NCBI GenBank assembly: GCA_031549325.1
Contig: JAVBQA010000009.1
Span: 1-40,506, forward strand
DNA: 40,506 nt
Direction of reading: 5' to 3'
Origin: JAJDGF01 sp031549325
Lineage (GTDB): Bacteria > Bacillota > Clostridia > Christensenellales > Aristaeellaceae
This document shows, in pieces, positions 31,258 through 39,258 of this stretch. The position numbers and the translations under genes are program-made. The stretch's first letter is position 1. Every line of letters begins with the position of its first letter. The notes under the pieces are model-generated. The model ran no database searches, was not told where the DNA came from, and was given only the letters and a program-made list of their open reading frames with translations.

Positions 31258-33058
31258 AAAAGTCAAACAGGGTTCCATCTTTCGCAAGCTGCTGACGAAC
31301 TACATCGCGCTCACGCTGCTGATCGTGCTGTTGATCTCGTTGGTTAGCTTCTTTTTGGTGCGCCAGTACACCATCAACGCCAATTTGGAGGAGCTGCGCA
31401 GCAAGGCCGAGACGCTGGCCGAGATGATCGGGCAGCCGGGCGGCAAGACGCGGTACCTGGTCTCCCAGGCGCGCATGTCAGAGCTGCAGGCGCTCAGCGA
31501 CGCGCGGCTGGTGTTCATTGAAAACGACATGGAGGTGATCAGCCAGCCGCCGAAATTCTGGCCGGGCTCGGAGGACGACCTGGCCAACATCGAGCGGCTG
31601 GACATCACCGACGACCTGGACGAGGAGCTGCTGCAGCGCCTGCTGGACGGGGAGAGCTTCACCGACGTGCGCAAGCTTGACTTTATGAACGACGAGGTGG
31701 TGTTTGCCGGCGAGCCGGTCATCGACGTCAACGACAATCAGATTGGCGCGGTCATGCTCTATCGCCCGCTGCGCCAGGTCAGCGCCACCACCCAGCGCAT
31801 CGCGGCGATGATGCTGATGGCGGGGTCCATCGCGCTGCTGTTCGCATTTGCGCTTGCCTACTATATGGGCAAGCGCATCAGCCGCCCCCTGGTGCGGATG
31901 AACGCCACCGCCAAGCACATCGCCGAGGGCAATTTCGGCGAGCAGGTGCCCATCCACGAAAACGACGAGGTGGGCGAGCTTGGCTCCACGCTGAACCTGC
32001 TCAGCGCGCGGCTGAGCGCAGTCATTCAGAACCTGAGCGAGGAGAAAAGCAAGCTGCAGCAGATCCTAGCCTCCATCGGCGAGGGCATCATCGCCATCGA
32101 TCACCAGGGGCACATGGTGCACCACAACCGCTCGGCGCTGGCGCTGCTGGGGCTGGACGACTGGCCGGGCGCTGACAGCGCCCACGGCGAGGACCTGCAG
32201 CGGATTCTGGACATGCTGGGCACGTCCCGGGACACGGGCGAGCGCGGGCAGGCCAGGTTCGACAACCCCAAAGGCCAGAGCATTGAGGCCATCAGCTCCC
32301 GCGTGCTGGGCGAGGACGGCGCGTCCATCGGCGCGGTTTGCCTGCTGCGCGACATCTCCGAGGCGCAGAGGCTCGAGCAGATGCGCAGGGACTACATCGC
32401 CAACATCAGCCACGAGCTCAGGACGCCGCTCACCGGCATTCGGGGCATGGTGGAGCCTCTAATGGACGGCTACATCGAGACCGATGAAGAGCGGATGGAC
32501 TGTTACCGCGTGATCTATCAGGAGACCATGCGCCTGCAGAAGCTGATCGGCGAAATGCTGGATCTGTCCAGGCTGCAGGCCGGGCGCATCCAGATCGACC
32601 TGGAACCCATGGAGATCAAGCCGCTGCTGGCGGCCGCCAGGAGAAGGTTGCTGGAGCGCGCGGTCGATGGCGAGGTGCAGATTCCCGTCGAAGCCGCCGA
32701 GGATCTGGCGGTGCTGGGCAGCGAGGACCGCATCCTGCAGGTGCTGATCATTTTGCTGGACAACGCGCTGGGGTTCACCCGGCCGGGCGGTTCCATTACG
32801 CTGGGCGCGCGGCCTGCGGGCGAGATGGTCGAGGTCTATGTCAGGGACACCGGCGCGGGCATCAGCCCGGAGGACCTGCCCTACATCTGGGAGCGGTTCT
32901 ACAAGGCCGACAAGTCCCGCCTAAAGACGCAGGGCGTGGGCCTTGGGCTTTCCATCGCCAAGCTGGCCGTGGAGCTGATGGGCGGCACGATCTCTGTCGA
33001 GACGGAGCTGGGCGTGGGCACGACGTTCACCTTCACGCTGCGGGCCGTGAACGAATAG
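31241..33058 (+). CDS. Sensor histidine kinase (WalK/PhoR-like)
   Basis: About 605 residues. Membrane segments at about 18-39 and 187-208 enclose an extracellular sensor domain of about 145 residues. Then HAMP (about 209-262), PAS (about 272-370), HisKA with H391 in N-I-S-H-E-L-R-T-P, and a HATPase domain with D-N-A-L-G-F-T, D-T-G-A-G-I and G-L-G-L-S. The layout is that of WalK and PhoR kinases. Start is uncertain: TTG 31241 (GGGGAG 12 bases upstream) or TTG 31229; no ATG is near. It overlaps the regulator's end by 17 bases. Confidence 0.9.
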   Translation: MKSLPEKVKQGSIFRKLLTNYIALTLLIVLLISLVSFFLVRQYTINANLEELRSKAETLAEMIGQPGGKTRYLVSQARMSELQALSDARLVFIENDMEVISQPPKFWPGSEDDLANIERLDITDDLDEELLQRLLDGESFTDVRKLDFMNDEVVFAGEPVIDVNDNQIGAVMLYRPLRQVSATTQRIAAMMLMAGSIALLFAFALAYYMGKRISRPLVRMNATAKHIAEGNFGEQVPIHENDEVGELGSTLNLLSARLSAVIQNLSEEKSKLQQILASIGEGIIAIDHQGHMVHHNRSALALLGLDDWPGADSAHGEDLQRILDMLGTSRDTGERGQARFDNPKGQSIEAISSRVLGEDGASIGAVCLLRDISEAQRLEQMRRDYIANISHELRTPLTGIRGMVEPLMDGYIETDEERMDCYRVIYQETMRLQKLIGEMLDLSRLQAGRIQIDLEPMEIKPLLAAARRRLLERAVDGEVQIPVEAAEDLAVLGSEDRILQVLIILLDNALGFTRPGGSITLGARPAGEMVEVYVRDTGAGISPEDLPYIWERFYKADKSRLKTQGVGLGLSIAKLAVELMGGTISVETELGVGTTFTFTLRAVNE

Positions 33059-33069
33059 CCCCGCGCAAG

Positions 33070-33127
33070 CGCTGAAAGGAATGCCCCCGCAGTGGCCGCG
33101 GCCACAGCGGGGGCATTCCTTTCAGCG
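33070..33127. repeat. 58-bp near-perfect palindrome
   Basis: Arms of 21 bp (33070-33090 and 33107-33127) are exact complements. Between them the 14-base self-complementary GTGGCCGCGGCCAC is set off on each side by one A (33091, 33106). It lies between the convergent kinase and hsp20 genes. No T run follows on either strand, so it is not a standard terminator, though it may block transcription or protect mRNA 3' ends in both directions. Confidence 0.75.
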
Positions 33128-33223
33128 TTCATGGGTTACGGCCTGCGGCGGACCGGAGATCCTGTCCCTAATAACCCCGCCAGAAGGCCGATTGGCTTAG
33201 ATTTTTCCTTCGCATCCGCGAAA

Positions 33224-33664
33224 CTATTCGATCTCGATCGGCTGCGCGCCGCCGGCGCCCGCCTTCTTCGACACGCTCACTTTCAGCACGCCGTTCTCCA
33301 GCTTGGCCTTCACCGACTGGTCGTCCGCGTCTGCCAGGTAGATCGAGCGCTGCATCGAGCTATACCGCCGCTCCCGGTGGATGTAGCTCTTCCCTTCTTC
33401 GTTCTTCTCTTCCTCGCGCCGCACGGCGATCGTCAGCTGTCCATGATCCAGCGTCAGCCCGATCTCGTCCTTTTGCACGCCCGGCATCTCGGCCTCCACG
33501 GCGTATTCCTTGTCGTCCTCTTTCACGTCCACCTTAAACGTGTCCCCCACCAGGCTCCTGCCGCCAAACCAGTCGTTGTTGAAGAAATCGTCCAGCGCAT
33601 TGTAGAAATCGCTGGCGGGACGAAGCCCCGTGTTCCTTCTGTTGAACGGAATCAAGCCGGCCAT
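33224..33664 (-). CDS. Hsp20/alpha-crystallin small heat-shock protein
   Basis: 146 residues. ATP-independent chaperone that holds unfolding proteins. Alpha-crystallin domain at about 38-140 (F-K-V-D-V-K-E-D, A-E-M-P-G-V-Q-K-D-E-I, G-V-L-K-V-S-V) with a short N-terminal arm and a C-terminal P-I-E-I-E (I-x-I-type) tail used in oligomer assembly. Start at the ATG after AAAGGAG with a 9-base gap; an upstream in-frame ATG lies inside the CIRCE operator. Control by HrcA through CIRCE is clear; small Hsps are CIRCE-controlled in only some bacteria. Confidence 0.95.
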   Translation of the reverse strand: MAGLIPFNRRNTGLRPASDFYNALDDFFNNDWFGGRSLVGDTFKVDVKEDDKEYAVEAEMPGVQKDEIGLTLDHGQLTIAVRREEEKNEEGKSYIHRERRYSSMQRSIYLADADDQSVKAKLENGVLKVSVSKKAGAGGAQPIEIE

Positions 33665-33691
33665 ACGAACATCTCCTTTGCCCTCGTCGTT

Positions 33692-33720
33692 GTTAGCACT
33701 CTTCATCATTGAGTGCTAAC
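33692..33720. promoter_or_regulatory. CIRCE operator (HrcA site)
   Basis: TTAGCACTC-N9-GAGTGCTAA, exact consensus, with an extra G/C pair outside. Placed between the promoter -10 and the hsp20 start codon, as expected for repression by HrcA. Confidence 0.97.
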
Positions 33721-33723
33721 ATT

Positions 33724-33751
33724 ATTATACCGCATTCTCCTGTGTTGTCAA
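33724..33751 (-). promoter_or_regulatory. Sigma-A promoter of hsp20
   Basis: Minus strand: TTGACA (complement of 33746-33751), 16 bp, TATAAT (complement of 33724-33729). CIRCE follows directly. Confidence 0.88.
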
Positions 33752-33931
33752 GTATCTTTTCACGGAATTTACAATCAATCCGCTCTCGGCGGGTTGTTTT
33801 CATATACGACCTCTGCCCCACAACCAGCGCTATTCTATAAGGCCAATACGCGAACACTGTCTTTCATGCGCTTGCATTTTGTTTACATGAATTCTATATA
33901 TCCTTTATAGGTAATAAATGTTGTCATTTTA
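33752..33931. other. AT-rich intergenic region, no gene seen
   Basis: Markedly lower GC than the rest of the window. A 65-codon frame at 33713-33910 starts inside the CIRCE/promoter region, lacks a ribosome site and has no protein-like features, so it is not called. Nothing else recognised. Confidence 0.5.
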
Positions 33932-33962
33932 TTGCCTTTTTTTTGCCGAATCATGCTATCAT
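33932..33962 (+). promoter_or_regulatory. Candidate promoter of the MreC-like gene
   Basis: TTGCCT (33932-33937), 19 bp, TATCAT (33957-33962) with a TGn extension (ATGCTATCAT). Confidence 0.45.
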
Positions 33963-34023
33963 GAACATAACCAGCTGGCCAATTGCTCTCCATGTTAACC
34001 AATTCGATGAAAAGGAGGCTTAT

Positions 34024-34680
34024 ATGATCAGAAAGCGAATTTACACGCGATGGATGCGACGGGTCGCGTCGCTGCTTGTGTTGGCGATGCTTGCCGGGCT
34101 TTCCATCGGCGCCGCCGCGCCGTCGGAAGCGGTGGATACTTCCATGCTCAAAAACGCCTTTTCTGAGCAGCGGTTCTCCGAGCTGTCCGCGCTGGACTAC
34201 CTGCCTGCCAAGGTCAGCTTTCGCGCCGACGACGGCATGCTGATGTCGCTGGACAAGGGCGAAGCGGACGGCGTGCAGCCCGAAATGTTCGCGCTGGCGG
34301 CGGATGGGCTGCTGGGCCAGGTGATTGAGGTTCGGGAGGCGTCCTGCACCATCCAGACGATTCTGGATCCGAGGAACATGATGCTTTCCCTGATGTGTTA
34401 CAACCCCCAGGAGTGGGGCGGCCAGTTGGGCGTCGATCCCGCGTCCGGCGGCCTCCTCTTCAACGGGATGATGCCGGATTCCCGCCTCAAACGCGGGGAT
34501 ATGCTCTACACGGAGGGTGGTACGACACTTTTGCCCGAGGGCATCCGCGTGGGGCAACTTGCCAGCGACCTGCAGCCGGATGGCCGCGATTTCCCCTGCG
34601 CCTCGTTCACGCCGTCAGTGGACGTGGCGGCCGTGGAGGATGTGTATCTGCTGGCGTATGTGGATCCGCTGACCCGCTGA
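34024..34680 (+). CDS. Stand-alone MreC-like beta-domain protein
   Basis: 218 residues. N-terminal signal/anchor (about 11-33), then no coiled coil but a region that reads like the C-terminal beta domain of MreC: G-L-L-G-Q-V-I-E-V, I-L-D-P-R-N-M-M-L-S-L, G-G-L-L-F-N-G-M-M, L-K-R-G-D-M-L-Y-T-E-G-G, L-P-E-G-I-R-V-G-Q-L and a closing V-E-D-V-Y-L-L. True MreC is longer, has a coiled coil and sits with mreB/mreD; none are here. It may be an extracytoplasmic partner in wall synthesis. Start at the ATG after AAAGGAGG with a 6-base gap. Monocistronic. Confidence 0.65.
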   Translation: MIRKRIYTRWMRRVASLLVLAMLAGLSIGAAAPSEAVDTSMLKNAFSEQRFSELSALDYLPAKVSFRADDGMLMSLDKGEADGVQPEMFALAADGLLGQVIEVREASCTIQTILDPRNMMLSLMCYNPQEWGGQLGVDPASGGLLFNGMMPDSRLKRGDMLYTEGGTTLLPEGIRVGQLASDLQPDGRDFPCASFTPSVDVAAVEDVYLLAYVDPLTR

Positions 34681-34702
34681 TTTTCGCGTCGGCTCAATGT
34701 CC

Positions 34703-34745
34703 GCCCCGTCCGGATGTAAACATCCGGACGGGGCATCTTATTTTT
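34703..34745 (+). terminator. Intrinsic terminator after the MreC-like gene
   Basis: 15-bp perfect inverted repeat GCCCCGTCCGGATGT / ACATCCGGACGGGGC (34703-34717, 34720-34734), then ATCTTATTTTT. Confidence 0.85.
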
Positions 34746-34801
34746 GAGCGCGATTGCCCGCAATATATCGCGACAATTTGATTTCTTAACACCACATGTG
34801 G

Positions 34802-34807
34802 TATAAT
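34802..34807 (+). promoter_or_regulatory. -10 box upstream of parE
   Basis: Perfect TATAAT. The region 17 bp upstream (34779-34784, near TTGATT) gives a weak -35. It rules out the in-frame ATG at 34796, which lies upstream of this box. Confidence 0.55.
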
Positions 34808-34840
34808 ATGGTGTTAGAATTCGTTTTGGGGGCGTTGTTT

Positions 34841-36823
34841 TTGCCAACAGAATACAAAGCAAGCGATATACAGATTCTGGAGGGACTGGACGCAGTGCGC
34901 ATGCGGCCGGGCATGTACATCGGCACCACCGGCTCGCGCGGCCTGCACCACATGATCTGGGAGATCGTGGACAATGCCATCGACGAGGCCGCCAACGGCT
35001 ACGCTTCCGAGATCTCCGTCACCCTTAAAAAAGACGGCAGCTGCGAGGTGTCCGACAACGGGCGAGGCATCCCGGTGGACATCCACCCGCAGCTCGGCAT
35101 CTCGGCAGTCGAGGTGGTTTACACCCAGCTGCACGCGGGCGGCAAATTCGACAACAAGAGCTACGCCTACTCGGGCGGTCTGCACGGGGTGGGCGCTTCC
35201 GTGGTCAACGCGCTTTCCGAGTGGGTTGTTGTGGACGTGTTTCTCGATTGGTCGCACCACCAGGTGCGCTTTGAGAGCATCATGGATCCCAAGACCAAAA
35301 AGATCAAGTCAGGCCACACCGTGGCGCCGCTGCAGAAGATCGCCAACACAAGGAAGCGCGGCACCACCGTCTGCTTCAAGCCCGATCCGCGCGTGTTTGA
35401 AGAGGTGGAGTTCCACGGGGACACCGTGCGCCGCCGCTTACGCGAGCTGGCCTACCTGAACAAGGGCATCCGCTTCAAGTTCACCGACGAGCGGGTGAAG
35501 GACCCGGACAAGCGCGCTTACGAATACTGCTTCGACGGCGGCCTGGCCGACTTTGTGAAATACCTGAACGCCGACAAGAACGCCGTTTCCGAGCCCATCG
35601 TGTTTGAGGGACTGAAGGACGGCGTGCGGCTGCGCGTGGCGATCCAATACACCGATTCCTACACGGAGAACATCTTCTCCTTCGTCAACAACATCCCCAC
35701 CGCTGAGGGCGGCACCCATGAGACCGGCTTCAAGGCCGCCATCACCAAGGTGTTCAACGACTATGCGCGCAGGATCGGCGCGCTGAAGGAGAAGGACAAC
35801 AACCTGTCCGGCGAGGACTACCGCGAGGGCATGACCGCCGTCATCGCCGCCGGCGTTCCAAAGCCGCAGTTCGAGGGCCAGACCAAGGGCAGACTGGGCA
35901 ACACCGAGGTGCGCCCCATCGTCGAGGCCATCACGGGCGAGCAGCTGTCGCTGTATCTGGAGAACCTGAAGCATCAGGACACCTGCCAGAAGATCGTCGA
36001 GAAGGCGGTGCAGGCCGCGCGCGTGCGCGAGGCCGCCCGAAAGGCCCGCGACGTGGCGCGCCAGAAGAACCAGCTGGAGGCCGCGCCGCTGGTTGGCAAG
36101 CTGAGCAGCTGCACCGGGCGCATTCCTGAGCAGAACGAGCTGTTCATCGTGGAGGGCGACTCGGCCGGCGGCAGCGCCAAACAGGGCCGCGACCGCCGGT
36201 TTCAGGCCATCCTGCCGCTTCGCGGGAAGCCGCTGAACGCCGAGAAGAAGCGCATCGATCAGGTGCTGGCGAACGAAGAATTCCGCTCCATCATCACGGC
36301 GCTCGGCACCGGCATCGGCGAGGACTTCGACCTGAAGTCGCTCAAGTATCACCGCGTGGTGATCCTGTCGGACGCCGATCAGGATGGCGCCCACATCAGG
36401 GCCATTCTGCTCACCTTCTTCTACCGCTATATGAAGGAGCTGGTCACCGAGGGCCATGTGTACATCGGCATGCCGCCGCTGTACAAGGCGCAGAAGGGCA
36501 ACAATGTGATCTACTGCTACGACGACAAGGAGCTCAACGAGGCCACCAAGAAGCTGGGGCGCGGATACGCCATCCAGCGCTACAAGGGCCTGGGCGAGAT
36601 GAACCCCGAGCAGCTGTGGGAAACCACCATGACCCCCGAGCACCGCAAGATGATCCAGGTCACCATCGAGGACGCCACCGAAGCCGAGCGCATGGTCACC
36701 GTGCTGATGGGCGACAAGGTGGATCCCCGCAAGGAGTACATCCAAACCTACGCCAACTTCAACAAGGAAGACACGTTCATCGAGCGGGTCGATCTTGAAA
36801 AAGCCGCGGGAGGTGACGCGTAA
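34841..36823 (+). CDS. parE: Type IIA topoisomerase subunit B (ParE/GyrB)
   Basis: 660 residues. ATPase subunit. GHKL fold with E41-I-V-D-N45-A-I-D-E, G-G-L-H-G-V-G-A-S, the transducer domain, and TOPRIM with E438-G-D-S-A-G-G-S-A and D511-A-D-Q-D515-G. The C-terminus is short, without the extra insert of Gram-negative GyrB. Start at a TTG after GGGGG with an 8-base gap; the frame is open to 34796 but would begin upstream of the -10. Coupled to the next gene by TAATG. Assigned to topoisomerase IV rather than gyrase because of its partner's features; a second gyrase set elsewhere would confirm this. Confidence 0.85.
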   Translation: MPTEYKASDIQILEGLDAVRMRPGMYIGTTGSRGLHHMIWEIVDNAIDEAANGYASEISVTLKKDGSCEVSDNGRGIPVDIHPQLGISAVEVVYTQLHAGGKFDNKSYAYSGGLHGVGASVVNALSEWVVVDVFLDWSHHQVRFESIMDPKTKKIKSGHTVAPLQKIANTRKRGTTVCFKPDPRVFEEVEFHGDTVRRRLRELAYLNKGIRFKFTDERVKDPDKRAYEYCFDGGLADFVKYLNADKNAVSEPIVFEGLKDGVRLRVAIQYTDSYTENIFSFVNNIPTAEGGTHETGFKAAITKVFNDYARRIGALKEKDNNLSGEDYREGMTAVIAAGVPKPQFEGQTKGRLGNTEVRPIVEAITGEQLSLYLENLKHQDTCQKIVEKAVQAARVREAARKARDVARQKNQLEAAPLVGKLSSCTGRIPEQNELFIVEGDSAGGSAKQGRDRRFQAILPLRGKPLNAEKKRIDQVLANEEFRSIITALGTGIGEDFDLKSLKYHRVVILSDADQDGAHIRAILLTFFYRYMKELVTEGHVYIGMPPLYKAQKGNNVIYCYDDKELNEATKKLGRGYAIQRYKGLGEMNPEQLWETTMTPEHRKMIQVTIEDATEAERMVTVLMGDKVDPRKEYIQTYANFNKEDTFIERVDLEKAAGGDA

Positions 36824-39258
36824 TGGCCCCGAAAAAGCCAAACACCGAACCCCCGCGCAACGAGGTCATCATCCAGCGCCCCATGGAAGACGTGATGCAT
36901 CAGTCGATGATGCCTTATTCCGAGTACGTCATCCTGGAACGCGCGCTGCCCCGCGTCGAGGACGGGCTGAAGCCCGTGCAGCGGCGCATTCTGTTCACGA
37001 TGCACGAGCTGTCCCTCACCCCGGACAAGCCGCACAGGAAGTGCGCGCGCATCGTGGGTGACTGCCTGGGCAAATACCACCCCCACGGCGACACGTCGGT
37101 GTATGACGCGCTGGCGCGCATGGCTCAGCCGTTCGTGATGCGCGGCATGCTGGTGGACGGCCACGGCAACTTTGGCTCCATCGACGGAGACAGCCCGGCC
37201 GCCATGCGATACACCGAAGCCAAGATGACCCCGCTGGCGATGGAGCTGCTGCGCGACATCGAAAAGGACACCGTATCTTTCCACCTGAACTTCGACGACA
37301 CCCAGAAGGAGCCGGACATGCTGCCCGGCCGCTTCCCGAACCTGCTGGTCAACGGCGCTTCGGGCATCGCGGTGGGCCTGGCCACCAACATTCCGCCCCA
37401 CAACCTGGGGGAAGCCATCGATGGCGCGATTGCCCAGATCGACAACCCGGACATCACCACCCGCGAGCTGATGTCGCTGATTCCCGCGCCCGACTTCCCC
37501 ACCGGCGGCATCCTGCTGCGGGACGGCGAGCTGGCGTCGGCCTACGAAACCGGGCGCGGCAAGCTGCTGAACCGGGCGAAGGTTCACGTGGAACCCGGCC
37601 CCAGCGGCCGGTCGCTGCTCGTCATCACCGAGATGCCATACCAGGTCAGCAAGGCCGGAATGCTGGAGAAGATTCTGAAGCTGTCGGAAGAGAAAAAAGC
37701 GCTGTTTGCCGGTATTCACGACATCCGCGACGAATCCGACCGCACCGGCATGCGCGCGGTCATCGAGCTCAAGCGCGACGTGGACCCGGACAAGACGCTG
37801 AATGCGCTGTATAAATATTCAGACCTGCAGGTCACCTTCGGCGTGAACATGGTGGCCATCGCGGGCGGCAAGCCCGTGCAGATGGGGCTGAAGGAGATGC
37901 TTTCCCACTTCATCCGCCACCAAAAAGACGTCGTCACCCGCCGCACGAAGTACGAGCTGGAGCAGGCCAAGGCGCGGCTGCACATCCTGGAGGGCCTCAT
38001 CATCGCGGTGGACAACCTGGACGAGGTCATCCGGCTGATCCGCAGCAGCAAGAACCCGAAAGAAGCGCGCGAACGGCTGGTGGAGCGCTTCGCGCTGACG
38101 GAGATCCAAGCGCAGGCGATCCTGGACATGCGGCTGCAGCGCCTGACGGGCCTCGAGATCCTGTCGCTCCGGAGCGAGCACGCCGAAGTGTCAAAGCTGG
38201 TGGACAAGCTCGAATCCATCCTCAAGAGCGAAAAAAAGCTGATGGCCGTCATCAAGGACGAGCTTTCAGAGATCAAACACAAATACGCAGACCCGCGCAG
38301 AACCCAGCTGCTGGACAAGCCCTCCGCGCCCATCGTCATCGAGGAGGAGCAGCCGGTTGCTGAAGAGGCCGTGGTGGTGCTCACGCGCGCGGGCTTCCTG
38401 AAGCGCATGTCTCCCAAAGCCTACGAGCGCGCGGTGATGAGCGGCGAGGACGCAGAACCGATCAGGTACAGCTTCACCACCGAAACCGACCGCAAGCTGC
38501 TGTTCTTCACCGACCTCGGCTTCTGCTACCCTGTGTCGGTCGCGCAGGTTCCCGAGTGCCGCATGAAGGACCGCGGCCTGCCGCTGAACGGCTTGCTGGC
38601 TGGCTTTGAGAAGCACGAGCATCTGATTGAGCTGCTGTGCACAGGCCCGGGCGACGAGGCGGGCGACCTGATTTGCGTCACCGAGGGCGGGCTGATCAAG
38701 CGCAGCGCTTTCAGTGAATACTCGGTTCGAAAGCCGCGCTTCGCGGCGCTGAACCTGAAGGACAAGGACAGGCTGCTCAGCGTCCAGCGCACCGGCGCTT
38801 GCGAGAGCATGCTGCTGGTGTCGGTCAACGGCATGGCGATCCACTTCCCGCTCCATGAGGTGCCGCCCACGGGCCGCACAACCGCCGGCGTAAAGGGCAT
38901 GGCTCTCTCCCCCGGCGACAAGGTGGGCTTCGCCATCCAGCACAACAGCGAGGGCGAGCTGCTGATCGCGTCCGACCGCGGCAACCTGACGCGCACGCTG
39001 CTGGTGGATTTCGAACCGCAGGCGCGCGGCGGCAAAGGCTTGAAATGCTTCAACTTCCTGAAGAGCGGCGCCACCGGCAGCCGAATCGCTGGCGCGCTCG
39101 AGGTCAAGGAGCCGGTAGACTTGTGCCTGCTGCAGAAGGGCGGACAGGTGACCAAGGTCAACTCCGACTGGGTTAAGATCGAGCTGCGGCCCGGCAAAGG
39201 CCAGCCGTTCGTGGTGGCTGTGCTGGACGACGTGGTGGAGGCAATGTGGATTTCCTAG
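36823..39258 (+). CDS. parC: Type IIA topoisomerase subunit A (ParC/GyrA)
   Basis: 811 residues. DNA-cutting subunit: winged-helix and tower domains with catalytic Y130 (M-R-Y-T-E-A), the quinolone-contact region H86-P-H-G-D-T91-S-V-Y-D with Thr at the Ser83 position of E. coli GyrA, a coiled-coil gate, and a C-terminal beta-pinwheel from about 505. The GyrA box QRRGGKG is absent from the first blade, but a near match Q733-A-R-G-G-K-G stands in the last blade. This fits topoisomerase IV better than gyrase, with doubt. ATG overlaps the parE stop; RBS GGGAGG. Confidence 0.85.
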   Translation: MAPKKPNTEPPRNEVIIQRPMEDVMHQSMMPYSEYVILERALPRVEDGLKPVQRRILFTMHELSLTPDKPHRKCARIVGDCLGKYHPHGDTSVYDALARMAQPFVMRGMLVDGHGNFGSIDGDSPAAMRYTEAKMTPLAMELLRDIEKDTVSFHLNFDDTQKEPDMLPGRFPNLLVNGASGIAVGLATNIPPHNLGEAIDGAIAQIDNPDITTRELMSLIPAPDFPTGGILLRDGELASAYETGRGKLLNRAKVHVEPGPSGRSLLVITEMPYQVSKAGMLEKILKLSEEKKALFAGIHDIRDESDRTGMRAVIELKRDVDPDKTLNALYKYSDLQVTFGVNMVAIAGGKPVQMGLKEMLSHFIRHQKDVVTRRTKYELEQAKARLHILEGLIIAVDNLDEVIRLIRSSKNPKEARERLVERFALTEIQAQAILDMRLQRLTGLEILSLRSEHAEVSKLVDKLESILKSEKKLMAVIKDELSEIKHKYADPRRTQLLDKPSAPIVIEEEQPVAEEAVVVLTRAGFLKRMSPKAYERAVMSGEDAEPIRYSFTTETDRKLLFFTDLGFCYPVSVAQVPECRMKDRGLPLNGLLAGFEKHEHLIELLCTGPGDEAGDLICVTEGGLIKRSAFSEYSVRKPRFAALNLKDKDRLLSVQRTGACESMLLVSVNGMAIHFPLHEVPPTGRTTAGVKGMALSPGDKVGFAIQHNSEGELLIASDRGNLTRTLLVDFEPQARGGKGLKCFNFLKSGATGSRIAGALEVKEPVDLCLLQKGGQVTKVNSDWVKIELRPGKGQPFVVAVLDDVVEAMWIS

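Noticed and set aside
33713..33910. 65-codon plus-strand frame upstream of the MreC-like gene
   Set aside because: Begins inside CIRCE and the hsp20 promoter, no Shine-Dalgarno, no conserved feature.
35438..36841. 467-codon minus-strand frame opposite parE
   Set aside because: Shadow frame; parE motifs are intact on the plus strand.
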